Shown here: piece after piece, positions 19,382 through 30,329 of the stretch
Layout of the letters: each line of letters begins with the position of its first letter
Numbering within the stretch: position 1 is the first letter of the stretch
Source of the DNA: RPQJ01 sp963731105
GTDB taxonomy: Bacteria > Pseudomonadota > Gammaproteobacteria > Steroidobacterales > Steroidobacteraceae
Direction: 5' to 3'
Length of the DNA stretch: 64,000 bases
Assembly: GCA_963731105.1 (NCBI GenBank)
Contig: CAVSUM010000011.1
Location: 372,001-436,000 of the forward strand
The notes under the pieces: model-generated
What the model saw: the letters and a program-made list of their open reading frames with translations, nothing else
Told to the model about the DNA's origin: nothing
The model's database searches: none
Program-made: the position numbers and the translations under genes

Positions 19382-20509
19382 ATGCTCGGGCTGTTCCTGC
19401 TGCTGCCCGTGCTGGCGCTGCACGCGCGCGAGCTGCCGGACTACACGCCGGTGCTGCTCGGCCTCGCCATGGGCGCCTACGGGCTCACCCAGGCGCTGCT
19501 GCAGATCCCGTTCGGGCGCTGGTCCGATCGCTTCGGACGCAAGCCGGTCATCGCGGTGGGCCTGGCCCTGTTCGCCGCCGGCTCGCTGATCGGTGCGCTG
19601 GCGCAGTCCGTGACGATGCTGATCGTGGCTCGCTCCGTGCAGGGCTCGGGCGCGGTGTCCGCGGCGGTCTCGGCGCTGCTCGCCGACCTGACCCGGCCGG
19701 AGGTGCGCACGCGCGCCATGGCGGTGATCGGCGCCAGCATCGGGCTGTCGTTCGTGCTGGCGCTGGTGCTCGCGCCCGTGCTCGACGCCGTGATCGGCGT
19801 GCCCGGCATCTTCGTCTTGATGCTGGTGATGGCGCTCAGCGGCCTGCTGCTGCTCGGCGTGGCAGTGCCTGCCGAGCCGGTACGCTCGGGCGGAGCCGAT
19901 TCGCGCTCGCTCGCCGGCCTGCTGGAGCTGCTGCGCCGCCCGACGCTGGTGCCGCTGTACGCGGGCGTGTTCGCGCTGCACTTCATCATGACGGCCACGT
20001 TCCTGTCCGTGCCGCAGGCGCTGGTGAGCGACCTCGGCATCGCGGCCGCGGCGCACTGGAAGGTCTATCTCGGCGTGTTCGTCGCCTCGCTCGCGGGCAC
20101 CATCCCGCTGATCCTGGCGACCGAGCGCACCGGGCGCCCCCAGGCACTGTTCCTGGCGGCGATCTGCGTGGTGGCTGCCGCACAGGCATTGCTCGGCCTC
20201 GACCACGGCCACCTGTGGATGGTGCTCGGCGGGCTCACGCTGTTCTTTGCAGGCTTCAATTACCTCGAGGCGCGGCTGCCCGCGCAGCTGACCCTGGCCG
20301 CCCCGGGCCACGAGCGGGGCGCGGCGCTCGGCATCTTCGCCACGGCGCAGTTCTTCGGGGCGTTCCTCGGCGGTGCGCTCGGCGGCGTGCTGCTCGGGCG
20401 GTTCGGCCTGTCCGGGGTGTTCTGGGGCAGCGCGGGCATTGCGCTCGCCTGGGCCGTGGTCGCGGTGGCCACCGGCCCGTCCGCCGCATTAGCGGCCGAA
20501 CGCAGCTGA
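19382..20509 (+). CDS. Major facilitator superfamily transporter (YajR-like), start uncertain
   Basis: 375 residues from the first usable codon, ATG 19382. About 12 membrane segments are visible, with the MFS loop-2/3 motif GRWSDRFGRKPVIAVG. The frame upstream continues in a family-like way (LTPQERRSVGSLAAIYATR) back to a stop at 19253, with no ATG, GTG or TTG. Either an upstream non-standard start is used or a start codon has been lost or miscalled; as annotated, TM1 is clipped. Substrate unknown. It lies between divergent uvrA and co-directional ssb. Confidence 0.85.
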   Translation: MLGLFLLLPVLALHARELPDYTPVLLGLAMGAYGLTQALLQIPFGRWSDRFGRKPVIAVGLALFAAGSLIGALAQSVTMLIVARSVQGSGAVSAAVSALLADLTRPEVRTRAMAVIGASIGLSFVLALVLAPVLDAVIGVPGIFVLMLVMALSGLLLLGVAVPAEPVRSGGADSRSLAGLLELLRRPTLVPLYAGVFALHFIMTATFLSVPQALVSDLGIAAAAHWKVYLGVFVASLAGTIPLILATERTGRPQALFLAAICVVAAAQALLGLDHGHLWMVLGGLTLFFAGFNYLEARLPAQLTLAAPGHERGAALGIFATAQFFGAFLGGALGGVLLGRFGLSGVFWGSAGIALAWAVVAVATGPSAALAAERS

Positions 20510-20575
20510 TTTGCACTGTGCGCCGGGGCCGCCCGGTGCCGTAAGATCGACACATCCACTACGCGGACAGGTGCC

Positions 20576-21037
20576 ATGGCACGCGGAATCAACAAAGTCA
20601 TCCTGGTCGGCAACCTCGGCAAGGATCCCGAGACGCGCTACATGCCGAGCGGCAAGGCCGTCACCAACTTCTCGATCGCCACGTCGGAGAGCTGGAAGGA
20701 CAAGCAGACCGGCGAGCAGAAAGAGCAGACCGAGTGGCACAACATCGTGATGTACGACCGCCTCGCCGAGATCGCGGCGGAGTACCTGCGCAAGGGCTCG
20801 CAGGTGTACGTCGAGGGCCGGCTGCGCACCCGCAAGTGGCAGGACAAGGAAGGCCGCGACCGCTACACCACCGAGATCATCGCCAACGAGATGCAGATGC
20901 TCGGCGGCCGGGCCGGCGGCGGCGCGGGCACCGAGTCGCGGGCGGAGCCGCGGGCGGCGGCAGCGCCGGCCGAGCGGGGCAGCGCCCCGGCGCCGTCTTC
21001 CTCGCGCGACGAGTTCGACGACGACATCCCGTTCTGA
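20576..21037 (+). CDS. ssb: Single-stranded DNA-binding protein
   Basis: 153 residues. The N-terminal OB fold (residues 1-~110) begins ARGINKVILVGNLGKDPETR and contains TEWHNIVMYDRLAEIAAEYL. A Gly/Ala/Pro-rich linker follows. The C-terminal acidic tip DEFDDDIPF recruits partner proteins in replication and repair. ATG 20576. It is downstream of uvrA and the MFS gene. Confidence 0.98.
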   Translation: MARGINKVILVGNLGKDPETRYMPSGKAVTNFSIATSESWKDKQTGEQKEQTEWHNIVMYDRLAEIAAEYLRKGSQVYVEGRLRTRKWQDKEGRDRYTTEIIANEMQMLGGRAGGGAGTESRAEPRAAAAPAERGSAPAPSSSRDEFDDDIPF

Positions 21038-21113
21038 CGTCGCTCGCGCGCCGCACGGCGTGAGCTAAGCTCGCGCCTGCCGCCGGCCCTTCGGCCGGAG
21101 CCGGAGACGCGAG

Positions 21114-22962
21114 TTGGCCACCGAATCCGCCCTCGACCTCGGCCACGTCGTCGTGCTGCTCGCGGCGGCCGTGGTCGCCGTGCCGCTGTTCCGCAAGCTC
21201 GGGCTCGGCGCGGTGCTCGGCTATCTCGTGCGCCGGCCTGCTGATCGGGCCGTTCGGCCTCGGCCTGTTCCGTGACCCGCACGCCATCCTGCACGTCGCC
21301 GAACTCGGCGTGGTGCTGTTCCTGTTCCTCATCGGCCTCGAGATGCGGCCGGGCAAGCTGTGGGCGATGCGCGGCCAGATCTTCGGGCTCGGCCTCGCGC
21401 AGGTGCTCGCCTGTGGTGTGCTGCTGTCAGGCGTCGGCATCGCTTTCGGCTGGTCGCCGGCGGTCGCGGTGATCGGCGCGATGGGTTTCGTGCTGTCCTC
21501 GACCGCCGTGATCATGAAGTTGCTCGACGAGCGCGGCGCCACGGCAACGCCTGCCGGCCAGCGCGCCGTGTCGATCCTGCTGCTCGAGGACCTGTCGATC
21601 ATCCCGCTGCTCGCGCTGGTGGCGTTCCTCGGGCTCGCGCAGGGCACGGCCGTCGAGGCGGCGCGTCCGGCGTGGCTGTCGGTGCTGCAGGCACTCGCGG
21701 CGATTGCCGCACTGGTGGCGGCCGGCCGCTGGGCCCTGAACCCATTGTTCCGCGTCCTGGCCGGCCTCGGCGGTCGCGACGTGATGACCGCGGCCGCGCT
21801 GCTGGTGGTGCTCGGAGCGGCGCTGTTCATGCAGTGGGGCGGCCTGTCGATGGCGCTGGGCGCGTTCCTCGCCGGCGTGCTGCTCTCGGAATCGACGTTC
21901 CGCCACCAGCTGGAGGCGGACGTCGAGCCGTTCCGCGGCATCCTGCTCGGCCTGTTCTTCCTGTCGGTCGGCATGTCGCTCGACCTGCGCGTGGTGTCCG
22001 GCGAGTGGCGACTCGTGGCGGCGGGGGTCGCGGGGTTCATGGCGGTCAAGGCGCTCGGCATCTATGGCGTGGCGCGCGCGTTCGGGGCCGACCACCGCGA
22101 GTCGCTGCAGCGCGCGGCATTGTTCGCCCAGGGCGGCGAGTTCGCGTTCGTGCTGTACGCCGCGGCACTCGCGGCCGGCGTGTTCGACGCGCGCGCGGCC
22201 GCGGTGCTGGCGGCGATCGTGATCCTGTCGATGGCGCTCACGCCGGTCGTGTTGCTGCTGCTCGATCGACTGCTGCCGCCACCGGCCCCCTCGCTCGATG
22301 GCATCGACGAGCCGCCGTGCCTGAGCGGCCGCGTGCTGGTCATCGGCTTCGGTCGCTTCGGGCAGATCGTGAGCCAGCCGCTGCTCGCGCGTGGCGTCGA
22401 CGTGTCGATCATCGACGCCGACGTCGACATGATCCGCGCGGCCGGCAACTTCGGCTTCAAGGTGTACTACGGCGACGGCACGCGGCTCGACGTGCTGCGC
22501 ACCTCCGGCGCAGGACGCGCCGACGCGATCCTGGTGTGCGTGGATCGCCCGGCGGCGGCGGACCAGATCGTCGAACTGGCGCGGCAGGAGTTCCCGCTGG
22601 CGAAGCTGTTCGTGCGGTCCTTCGACCGCGGGCACACGCTCCGGTTGATCGACGCCGGCGTCGAGTACCAGGTGCGCGAGACGCTCGAGTCGGCGTTCCT
22701 GTTCGGCGCAGCGGTGCTCGAGGGACTCGGCTTCGCCGCCGACGAGGTCGCGGAGACGATGGACGACGTGCGCCGCCGCGACCAGCAGCGGCTCGAATTG
22801 CAGGTCGTCGACGGCATCACCGCCGGGCGCACGTTGTTGCGTGGCAACGTGGCGACGCCGGAACCCGCGCCGCTCACGCGGCCGCAGCACGAGGCCGTGG
22901 CCTTGAATCCCGAGGCCGCCGCCGCGATCGAGCACGGTGCGGGAGGCGGTGTCGCCAGCTGA
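21114..22962 (+). CDS. CPA2-family cation:proton antiporter, KefB/KefC type (frameshifted)
   Basis: The N-terminus reads from TTG 21114 (ATESALDLGHVVVLLAAAVV) to GYLV. The continuation AGLLIGPFGLGLF and the rest, to stop 22960-22962, is one frame over; one extra base lies at 21229-21231. Corrected length is ~615 residues. It has a 12-segment exchanger domain, then a Rossmann TrkA-N/KTN domain (VLVIGFGRFGQIVSQPLLAR, YYGDGTRLDVLRTSGA) that binds nucleotide. A role in K+ efflux or pH control is inferred from family. The linker RRRDQQRLELQVVDG is Kef-like. It converges with the XdhC-like gene 12 bp later. Confidence 0.85.
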
Positions 22963-22974
22963 CGGCGCGCCGGC

Positions 22975-23920
22975 CTAGCGGTGGAACGCGCGCTGCAGTT
23001 CGGCGGCGATCGCGATGGCGATGGCCTCGGGCCCCTCACCGCCAAGCGGCAACCCGACCGGAGCGTGCAGCCTGCCCGCGAGCGCGGTGCGTTCGGCGGC
23101 CGTGAGCCGCGCCAGCAGTTCGTCGCGCCGCGCCGGTGGCCCGAGCAGCCCGACGTACGGCGTGTCGCGCATGGCGAGCGACTGCAGCGCCGCGAGGTCG
23201 TGCTCGGCCGCATGCGTCATGACCAGCACCGCATCCGGCGCCGCGTCGCCGAGTGCCGCGAGTGCTGCGACGGGACGCTGCATCGATGCTGCGGTCCGCA
23301 TCCCGGCTGCGGGCCGCAAGCAAGGCCGGGCGATGATCGGCCAGCAAGGCGAACCAGCCGAGCGTACGCAGGATGGCGAGCAGCGGCGGCGCTTCCGGCC
23401 CCGCACCGAGCAGCAGCACCAGCGGCGACGGTTGCAGCGTGACGGGCGCGCCGGGCGGCAGGTGCGTCGCAAGCTCGTGCCAGGCCAGCAGCGCGGGGCG
23501 CCGCGTCTCGTGCAGCGCCACGAGCGTGTCGTAGATCGTCGAGGGTACATTCGGTAGCACGGGCAAGGCCAGCACGCGCATGCGGCCGCGGCAACCGGAG
23601 CCGGAACCGAACAGCAGGTCGTCGTCGGAGCGCGTGTCGAACGTGGTGTCGCGCGGTTCGCCGGCGGCGATCGCCGCGCGGGCCAGTTCGACGAGCCCGG
23701 GCTCGAGACAACCGCCCGAGATCACGCCGACCTGGACGCCGTCGTCCGCCACGAGCGCCAGCGCCCCGGGCTTGCGGTAGGTCGAGCCTTCCGTGTCCAC
23801 CACCAGCGTCAGCGCGAAGGCACGGCCGGCGGCGCGCAGCCGGCGCGCCGCCTCGACCACCGCACGCTGCCCACCGCGTCCGGCGACGGCCTCAGGCGCG
23901 GAGCTTGAGGGGCAGCTCAC
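22975..23920 (-). CDS. XdhC/CoxI-family molybdenum-enzyme maturation protein (frameshifted)
   Basis: The N-terminal XdhC_CoxI domain has DTEGSTYRKPGALALV, GVISGGCLEPGLVELA and SDDDLLFGSGSGCRGR. A Rossmann-like C-terminal domain includes LLLGAGPEAPPLLAILRTLG and continues in another frame as DAVLVMTHAAEHDLAAL to the end at 22975. One extra base lies between about 23260 and 23325. Corrected length is ~314 residues. XdhC proteins bind and sulfurate molybdenum cofactor and pass it to hydroxylases. The GTG start at 23920 overlaps the 3' end of the molybdopterin subunit gene, which supports that role here. Confidence 0.85.
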
Positions 23921-26051
23921 GCAGCCGTTGTCCCGTCAGCGCGGCCACCGCGTTGGCGACGGCCGGCGCGATCGGCGGCGTGCCCGGTTCGCCGACGCCG
24001 CCCGGCTTTTCGCGGCTCGGCACGATGTGCACCTCGACCTGCGGCATGTCCGGCAGCCTGAGCACGCGGTAGTCGTCGAAGTTCGACTGCTGCACCCGCC
24101 CGTCCTTGAAGGTGATCGCGCTCTCGAGCGCCGGGCCGAGCCCGAACGCAATGCCTGACTCCATCTGTGCCTCGATGGTCGCCGGGTTGACGGCGATGCC
24201 GCAGTCGATGGCGCACACCACGCGGTGCACCCGGATGCGTCCGGCCTCCACTGACACCTCCGCCACCTGCGCGACGTAACTGCCGAACGACTCGTGCACC
24301 GCGATGCCGCGGGCCCGTCCCGCCGGCAGGGGTGAGCCCCAGCCGGCCTTGGCGGCGGCGAGTTCGAGCACGCCGAGGTGGCGGGGATGACCGGCCAGCA
24401 GGCGCCGTCGATACGCGAGCGGGTCGACGCCTGCGGCGCGCGCCAGCTCGTCCACCATGCTCTCCATCACGAACGCAGTGTGACTGTGCCCGACAGAGCG
24501 CCACCACAGCACCGGGATCGGCGACAGGTAGTCGTGCAGCTGCACGCGGTGGTTCGGCACGGCCTTCAGGTACGGCGAATCCGCCGTGCCCTCGACCGAG
24601 GCCGGGTCGGCGCCGCCGTCGGGGGCCGCGAAGGGCGTACCGGCCAGCACCGACTGGCCAACCAGCGTGTGGTCCCAGGCCACGGGCATGCCGTCTTCGC
24701 CCAGCGCGACCGCCACGCGATGCAGGAACATCGGCCGGTAGTAGCCGCCGCGCACGTCGTCCTCGCGGGTCCACACCGTCTTCACCGCCGCGTCCGCCGC
24801 CTTGGCGACGTGCACGGCCTCGCTGACCCAGTCTGACGTCGGCGTCGCCCGGCGACCGAAGCCGCCGCCGAGGAAGGTCGTGTGCAGTTCCACCTGCTCG
24901 GGCTTCAGGCCCGTGATCCGCGCCGCAGCCGCCTGGTCCATGGTCTGGAATTGCGTGCCGGTCCAGATCTCGCAGCGGTCCGGGCCGATGCGCACCGTGC
25001 AATTGAGCGGCTCCATCGGCGCGTGCGCGAGGTAGGGCACGACGTACTCGGCCGTCAACGGTCGCTGCGACTTCGCGAGCGCTGCCGTCACGTCGCCGGC
25101 GCTCGCCGCGCCGCGGCCTGGCGTGCCGGCGAGTCGACGGAACTCGGCAAGCATGGCGCCGGAATCGAGCGTCGCGCCGGCGCCGAGGTCCCATTCGACC
25201 TTGAGCACCTCGCGGCCCTGCTGCGCGGCCCAGAAATGATCGGCCACCACTGCGACGCCGCTCGGCACCTGCACCACCTTGCGCACGCCGGGCACGGCGC
25301 GTGCTGCGGTTGCGTCGAACGACTTCACCTTGCCGCCGAATACCGGGCTGCGCTCGACCACGGCAGTCAGCAGGCCGTCGAAACGCACGTCGAGACCGAA
25401 CACGGCGCGGCCGTCGAGCTTCTCGGGCGTGTCGAGGCGTCGCGTCGGCCGGCCGATGACCTTCCAGTCCTTCGGGTCCTTCAGCGTGACCGTCTCCGGC
25501 ATCGGCAACCGGGCGGCCTCTTCGGCGAGCTCCCCGTAACGCAGGCGCTTGCCGCCCGCGACGACCGTGCCGTTCTCCGTGCGGCAATCGGCCGGCGCCA
25601 CGCCGAGGCGTTGCGCCGCAGCCTGCACGAGCAGCGTGCGCGCCGCGGCGCCGACCTGCCGGTAGCGATCGAACTCGGACGGCGTCGTCGAGGAGCCGCC
25701 CGTCGCCTGGATCCCCCACGCGGTGTGCGCATAGGCCGGGGCTGCCGGCGCGTGCTCGACGCGGAACTTCGACCAGTCGGCGTCGAGTTCCTCGGCGATC
25801 AGCATCGGCAGCGAAGTCCAGATGCCCTGGCCCATCTCGGAGTGCGCCAGCAGCACGGTGATCGTGTCGTCGGGCGCGATGCGCAGGAAGGCGTTCGCGG
25901 GCGCCAGCTTGGCCGGCCCGGCGGGCGGCGCTTCGGCGGCATGGGCGAAGCGGCCGCGCAGCGGCACGTAGAAGGCGACCACCAGGCCCGCCGTGGACAG
26001 GGCAGCGGTCTTGAGGAATTCGCGACGGGTGAGGTCGGCACCGGTGCTCAT
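23892..26051 (-). CDS. Tat-exported molybdopterin-binding hydroxylase subunit (xanthine dehydrogenase family, IorB-like)
   Basis: 719 residues from ATG 26051. A twin-arginine signal (TRREFLKTAALSTAGLVVAF) predicts folded export to the periplasm. The rest is the molybdopterin-binding large subunit, with the usual split domains: LLAHSEMGQGIWTSLPM, HAPMEPLNCTVRIG, FLGGGFGRRA and GVGEPGTPPIAPAVANA, the last carrying the catalytic Glu region. Length and single-chain layout resemble isoquinoline 1-oxidoreductase beta and aldehyde dehydrogenase types rather than cytosolic XdhB. Substrate unknown. Start/stop overlap (ATGA) with the 2Fe-2S gene; XdhC-like gene follows. Confidence 0.9.
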   Translation of the reverse strand: MSTGADLTRREFLKTAALSTAGLVVAFYVPLRGRFAHAAEAPPAGPAKLAPANAFLRIAPDDTITVLLAHSEMGQGIWTSLPMLIAEELDADWSKFRVEHAPAAPAYAHTAWGIQATGGSSTTPSEFDRYRQVGAAARTLLVQAAAQRLGVAPADCRTENGTVVAGGKRLRYGELAEEAARLPMPETVTLKDPKDWKVIGRPTRRLDTPEKLDGRAVFGLDVRFDGLLTAVVERSPVFGGKVKSFDATAARAVPGVRKVVQVPSGVAVVADHFWAAQQGREVLKVEWDLGAGATLDSGAMLAEFRRLAGTPGRGAASAGDVTAALAKSQRPLTAEYVVPYLAHAPMEPLNCTVRIGPDRCEIWTGTQFQTMDQAAAARITGLKPEQVELHTTFLGGGFGRRATPTSDWVSEAVHVAKAADAAVKTVWTREDDVRGGYYRPMFLHRVAVALGEDGMPVAWDHTLVGQSVLAGTPFAAPDGGADPASVEGTADSPYLKAVPNHRVQLHDYLSPIPVLWWRSVGHSHTAFVMESMVDELARAAGVDPLAYRRRLLAGHPRHLGVLELAAAKAGWGSPLPAGRARGIAVHESFGSYVAQVAEVSVEAGRIRVHRVVCAIDCGIAVNPATIEAQMESGIAFGLGPALESAITFKDGRVQQSNFDDYRVLRLPDMPQVEVHIVPSREKPGGVGEPGTPPIAPAVANAVAALTGQRLRELPLKLRA

Positions 26052-26512
26052 TTCCGTTCCTCCCGGTGCAGCTCGGCGGCCCGGTGCACTGCGGCGCGGA
26101 CACGCTGATAGGTCCCGCAGCGGCACAATTGCCGGCCGAGCGTCGCGTCGATCTGCTCGTCCGTCGGACGCGGATTGCTGGCAATCAATGCAGCGGCCGA
26201 CATGATCTGCCCGGACTGGCAGTAGCCGCACTGCACCACGTCCAGTTCGGCCCAGGCGCGCTGCACGGCGTGGCTCGCGTCCGCCGCGAGGCCCTCGATG
26301 GTGGTGACCGACTTGCCGGCCACCGACCCGGCCTTGGTCATGCAGGAACGGCGCGGCTCGCCGTCGACGTGCACGAGGCAGGAGCCGCACTGGCCGACCC
26401 CGCAGCCGTACTTGGTGCCGGTCAGGCCGAGCAGGTCGCGCAGCACCCACAGCAGCGGCATGTCGTCGGGCGCTGCCACTTCGCGTTCCTGGCCGTTGAC
26501 GCTGAATTTCAT
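26048..26512 (-). CDS. 2Fe-2S subunit of molybdenum hydroxylase (IorA-like)
   Basis: 154 residues from ATG 26512 (KFSVNGQEREVAAPDDMPLL). The frame is open further upstream but without homology. The N-terminal plant-ferredoxin cluster motif is KYGCGVGQCGSC followed by RRSC. The C-terminal helical cluster domain has CGYCQSGQIM and LCRCGTYQRVRAAV. It passes electrons from the molybdenum subunit, with which it overlaps by four bases. It has no signal peptide, so it should be exported as a complex with the Tat-tagged partner, as in related enzymes. Confidence 0.93.
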   Translation of the reverse strand: MKFSVNGQEREVAAPDDMPLLWVLRDLLGLTGTKYGCGVGQCGSCLVHVDGEPRRSCMTKAGSVAGKSVTTIEGLAADASHAVQRAWAELDVVQCGYCQSGQIMSAAALIASNPRPTDEQIDATLGRQLCRCGTYQRVRAAVHRAAELHREERK

Positions 26513-26650
26513 CGAGGAATCTCCCGTCGCAACGCGACCGGCCAAGATTACTCCCGGACGGGTCGAGGCTGTCGCCCCGCCCGGGAAAAAACCCGGCGAA
26601 GCGGCTACGATAGCGGCCCCCAGCAGATCCCCGGTTGCCCAGTCCCGGCC

Positions 26651-27988
26651 ATGCCCCGCGTCCACGTCCGCACCTTCGGCTGCCAGATGAACGAGTACGA
26701 CTCCGCCCGCATGGCGGACGTGCTGCGTGCTGACCGGCGGCTACGAGCCCACGGACGACCCGGCCGAGGCCGACCTGCTGCTGCTCAACACCTGCTCGGT
26801 GCGCGAGAAGGCGCAGGAAAAGGTGTTCTCGCTGCTCGGCCAGTGGCGGCAGCTGAAGCGTGAGCGCCCCGGCGTGATCATCGGCGTGGGCGGCTGTGTC
26901 GCGAGCCAGGAGGGCGAGGGCATCACCGAGCGGGCGCCGTTCGTCGACCTCGTGTTCGGTCCGCAGACCCTGCACCGGCTGCCGGAGATGCTCGGCCAGC
27001 TCCGGGCGGACGGCCGCTCGGTGGTCGACGTGAGCTTCCCCGAGATCGAGAAGTTCGACCGGCTGCCGGAACCGCGCGCCACGGGCGCCACGGCCTTCGT
27101 GTCGATCATGGAAGGCTGCAGCAAGTACTGCACCTTCTGCGTGGTGCCGTACACGCGCGGCGAGGAAGTGAGTCGCCCGCTCGCGCAGGTGATGGCCGAG
27201 ATCCGCGGGCTCGCGGCGCAGGGCGTGAGCGAAATGACGCTGCTCGGCCAGAACGTCAATGCCTATCGCGGCGCGCTCGAGGGTGCGGGCCACGCCGACC
27301 TCGCGGCGCTGATCTACCACGTCGCGGCGGTGCCCGGCATCGAGCGCATCCGCTTCACCACCTCGCACCCGGTCGAGTTCCGCGACAGCCTGATCGAAGC
27401 CTACCGCGACGTGCCGCAGCTCGCGAGCTACCTGCACCTGCCGGTGCAGAGCGGCTCCGACCGCATCCTGGCGCTGATGAAGCGCGGCCACACGGCACTC
27501 GAGTACAAGCAGAAGATTCGTCGCGTGCGCGAGGCGCGCCCCGGCATCAGCGTGTCGTCGGACTTCATCGTCGGCTTCCCCGGCGAGACGGAGCGCGACT
27601 TCGAGGCCACCATGGCCCTGATCGAGGAGGTGGGCTTCGACCAGAGTTTCAGCTTCATCTACAGTCGCCGCCCGGGCACGCCCGCGGCCTCGCTGCCGGA
27701 CGACGTGCCGCACGAGGTGAAGCAGGCGCGGCTCGAGCGGCTGCAGGCGCGCATCGACGCGAACTCGCTCGCCATCAGCCGTGCGATGGTGGGCTCCGTG
27801 CAGCGCGTGCTGGTGGAGCGCCCGTCGAAGCGGGACCCGCGGCAGCTCGCGGGTCGCACCGGGAACAATCGCTGGGTGAACTTCGACGGGTCGCCGGCAT
27901 TGCTCGGGCGCTTCGTCGACGTGCTGATCACCGAGGCGATGCCGAACTCGCTGCGCGGCCGCGTCGCGACTCCCGAACGGAGCATTGC

Positions 27989-27992
<4 letters not shown>
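26651..27992 (+). CDS. miaB: tRNA-2-methylthio-N6-dimethylallyladenosine synthase MiaB (frameshifted)
   Basis: Radical-SAM methylthiotransferase modifying A37 of tRNAs. The N-terminus from ATG 26651 (PRVHVRTFGCQMNEYDSARM) ends in frame at MADVLR. The remainder (LTGGYEPTDDPAEAD onward) is one frame over; one extra base lies at about 26727-26730. Corrected length is 446 residues. Present are the first cluster Cys (FGCQMNEYD, LNTCSVREK, GVGGCVASQ), the radical-SAM triad CSKYCTFC and a C-terminal TRAM domain. It leads the miaB-ybeZ-ybeY-corC-lnt cluster, diverging from the hydroxylase genes. Confidence 0.95.
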
Positions 27993-28962
<970 letters not shown>

Positions 28963-28966
<4 letters not shown>

Positions 28967-29469
28967 CTCCCGTCCCGGAGTTGCGCGTCACGGTGCAGTT
29001 CGCTGCGCGGCGTCCCTGGGTGCCGGCGGCCACGGCGCTGCGGCGCTGGGCCCTGGGCGCGCGCGCGGCGGCCACGCGCCCGGGACGGCGAGCGTTGCCG
29101 ACCGGCGCGGACCTCTGCATCCGCATCGTCGGCAGCGCCGCGAGCCGGCGTCTGAATCGCGACTATCGCGGCAAGGACCAGCCCACCAACGTGCTGTCGT
29201 TCCCCGCCGGGGCGATCGAGAGTGCGCTCGGCGACGCGCTGGGCGACCTCGTCATCTGCGCGCCGGTGGTGGCTGCCGAGGCGCGTGCGCAGGGCAAGGC
29301 TGCCGCGGCGCACTGGGCGCACATGGTGGTGCACGGCGTGCTGCACCTGCACGGCTTCGATCACGAAAACGCGCGCGATGCCCGGATCATGGAAGGCCTC
29401 GAGGTGGCAATCCTGCGCGGATTCGGGTATCACGATCCTTACCGACTGGTCACTCCACAGCACCCATGA
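28963..29469 (+). CDS. ybeY: Endoribonuclease YbeY (16S rRNA maturation)
   Basis: 168 residues. The zinc-binding motif H-x3-H-x5-H is seen in HGVLHLHGFDHEN. The RNA-binding core has LNRDYRGKDQPTNVLSFPAG. It processes the 16S 3' end and degrades defective 70S ribosomes. The N-terminal part carries an Arg/Ala-rich insert (GARAAATRPGRRALP) relative to short homologues. ATGA overlaps at both ends couple it to ybeZ and corC. Confidence 0.96.
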
Positions 29470-30329
29470 GCGAAGAACGTCCCGGGTCGTCCGCCGGCTG
29501 GCTGCGACGCCTCGTGGAATCCCTGACGGGCGAGCCCCGCGACCTCGAGCAACTCACCGACGTGCTGGAGGACGCGCGCGACCGCGGGCTGATCGACGCC
29601 GACGTGCTCGCCATGCTCGAGGGCGTGCTCGAGGTTTCCGGGATCCAGGTGCGCGACGTGATGGTGCCGCGCTCGCAGATGGTGGTGGTCAACCGCGACG
29701 ACCTGCCGGAGCAGATCCTGCCGGTCGTGATCGAGTCGGGCCACTCGCGCTTCCCGGTGGTGGGCGAGGACCGTGACGAAGTCGTCGGCATCCTGCTCGC
29801 CAAGGACCTGCTGCGCTACTTCGCACTCGAGGAGCGCGCGCAGTTCGACATCCGGGAGTGCCTGCGCCCCGCGGTGTTCATCCCGGAGAGCAAGCGGCTC
29901 AACGTGCTGCTCAAGGAATTCCGCGTCAGCCACAACCACATGGCGATCGTCGTCGACGAGTACGGCGGCGTGTCGGGGCTGCTGACCATCGAGGACGTGC
30001 TCGAGCAGATCGTGGGCGAGATCGGCGACGAGTACGACGTGGACGAAGGCGACGGCATCCGCAAGGAAGGCGAGCGCACGTTCGCGGTGCCGGCGCTGAC
30101 GCGCATCGACGAGTTCAACGCCACGTTCGGCACGCGCTTTTCCGACGACGAGTACGACACCATCGGCGGCCTGGTGCTGCACGAGCTCGGCCGCATGCCG
30201 CGCCGCGGCGAGGCAGTCGAGATCGGCGGCCTCGAGCTCAAGGTGGTGCGCGCCGACCGGCGCCGGATCGAGACGTTGCGCGTGACCACCGTCCGCGACG
30301 TCGACCTGCCCGCGCCCGGCCCCGGTTGA
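29466..30329 (+). CDS. corC: CBS-domain protein YbeX/CorC
   Basis: 287 residues, cytosolic. Two CBS domains (about residues 65-195; VRDVMVPRSQMVVVNRDDLP, FRVSHNHMAIVVDEYGGVSG) are followed by a CorC_HlyC domain (EFNATFGTRFSDDEYDTIGG). It is named for Mg/Co efflux, but it is conserved in the ybeZ-ybeY cluster and linked to ribosome function in E. coli. The stop overlaps the lnt TTG start (TTGA). Confidence 0.95.
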   Translation: MSEERPGSSAGWLRRLVESLTGEPRDLEQLTDVLEDARDRGLIDADVLAMLEGVLEVSGIQVRDVMVPRSQMVVVNRDDLPEQILPVVIESGHSRFPVVGEDRDEVVGILLAKDLLRYFALEERAQFDIRECLRPAVFIPESKRLNVLLKEFRVSHNHMAIVVDEYGGVSGLLTIEDVLEQIVGEIGDEYDVDEGDGIRKEGERTFAVPALTRIDEFNATFGTRFSDDEYDTIGGLVLHELGRMPRRGEAVEIGGLELKVVRADRRRIETLRVTTVRDVDLPAPGPG

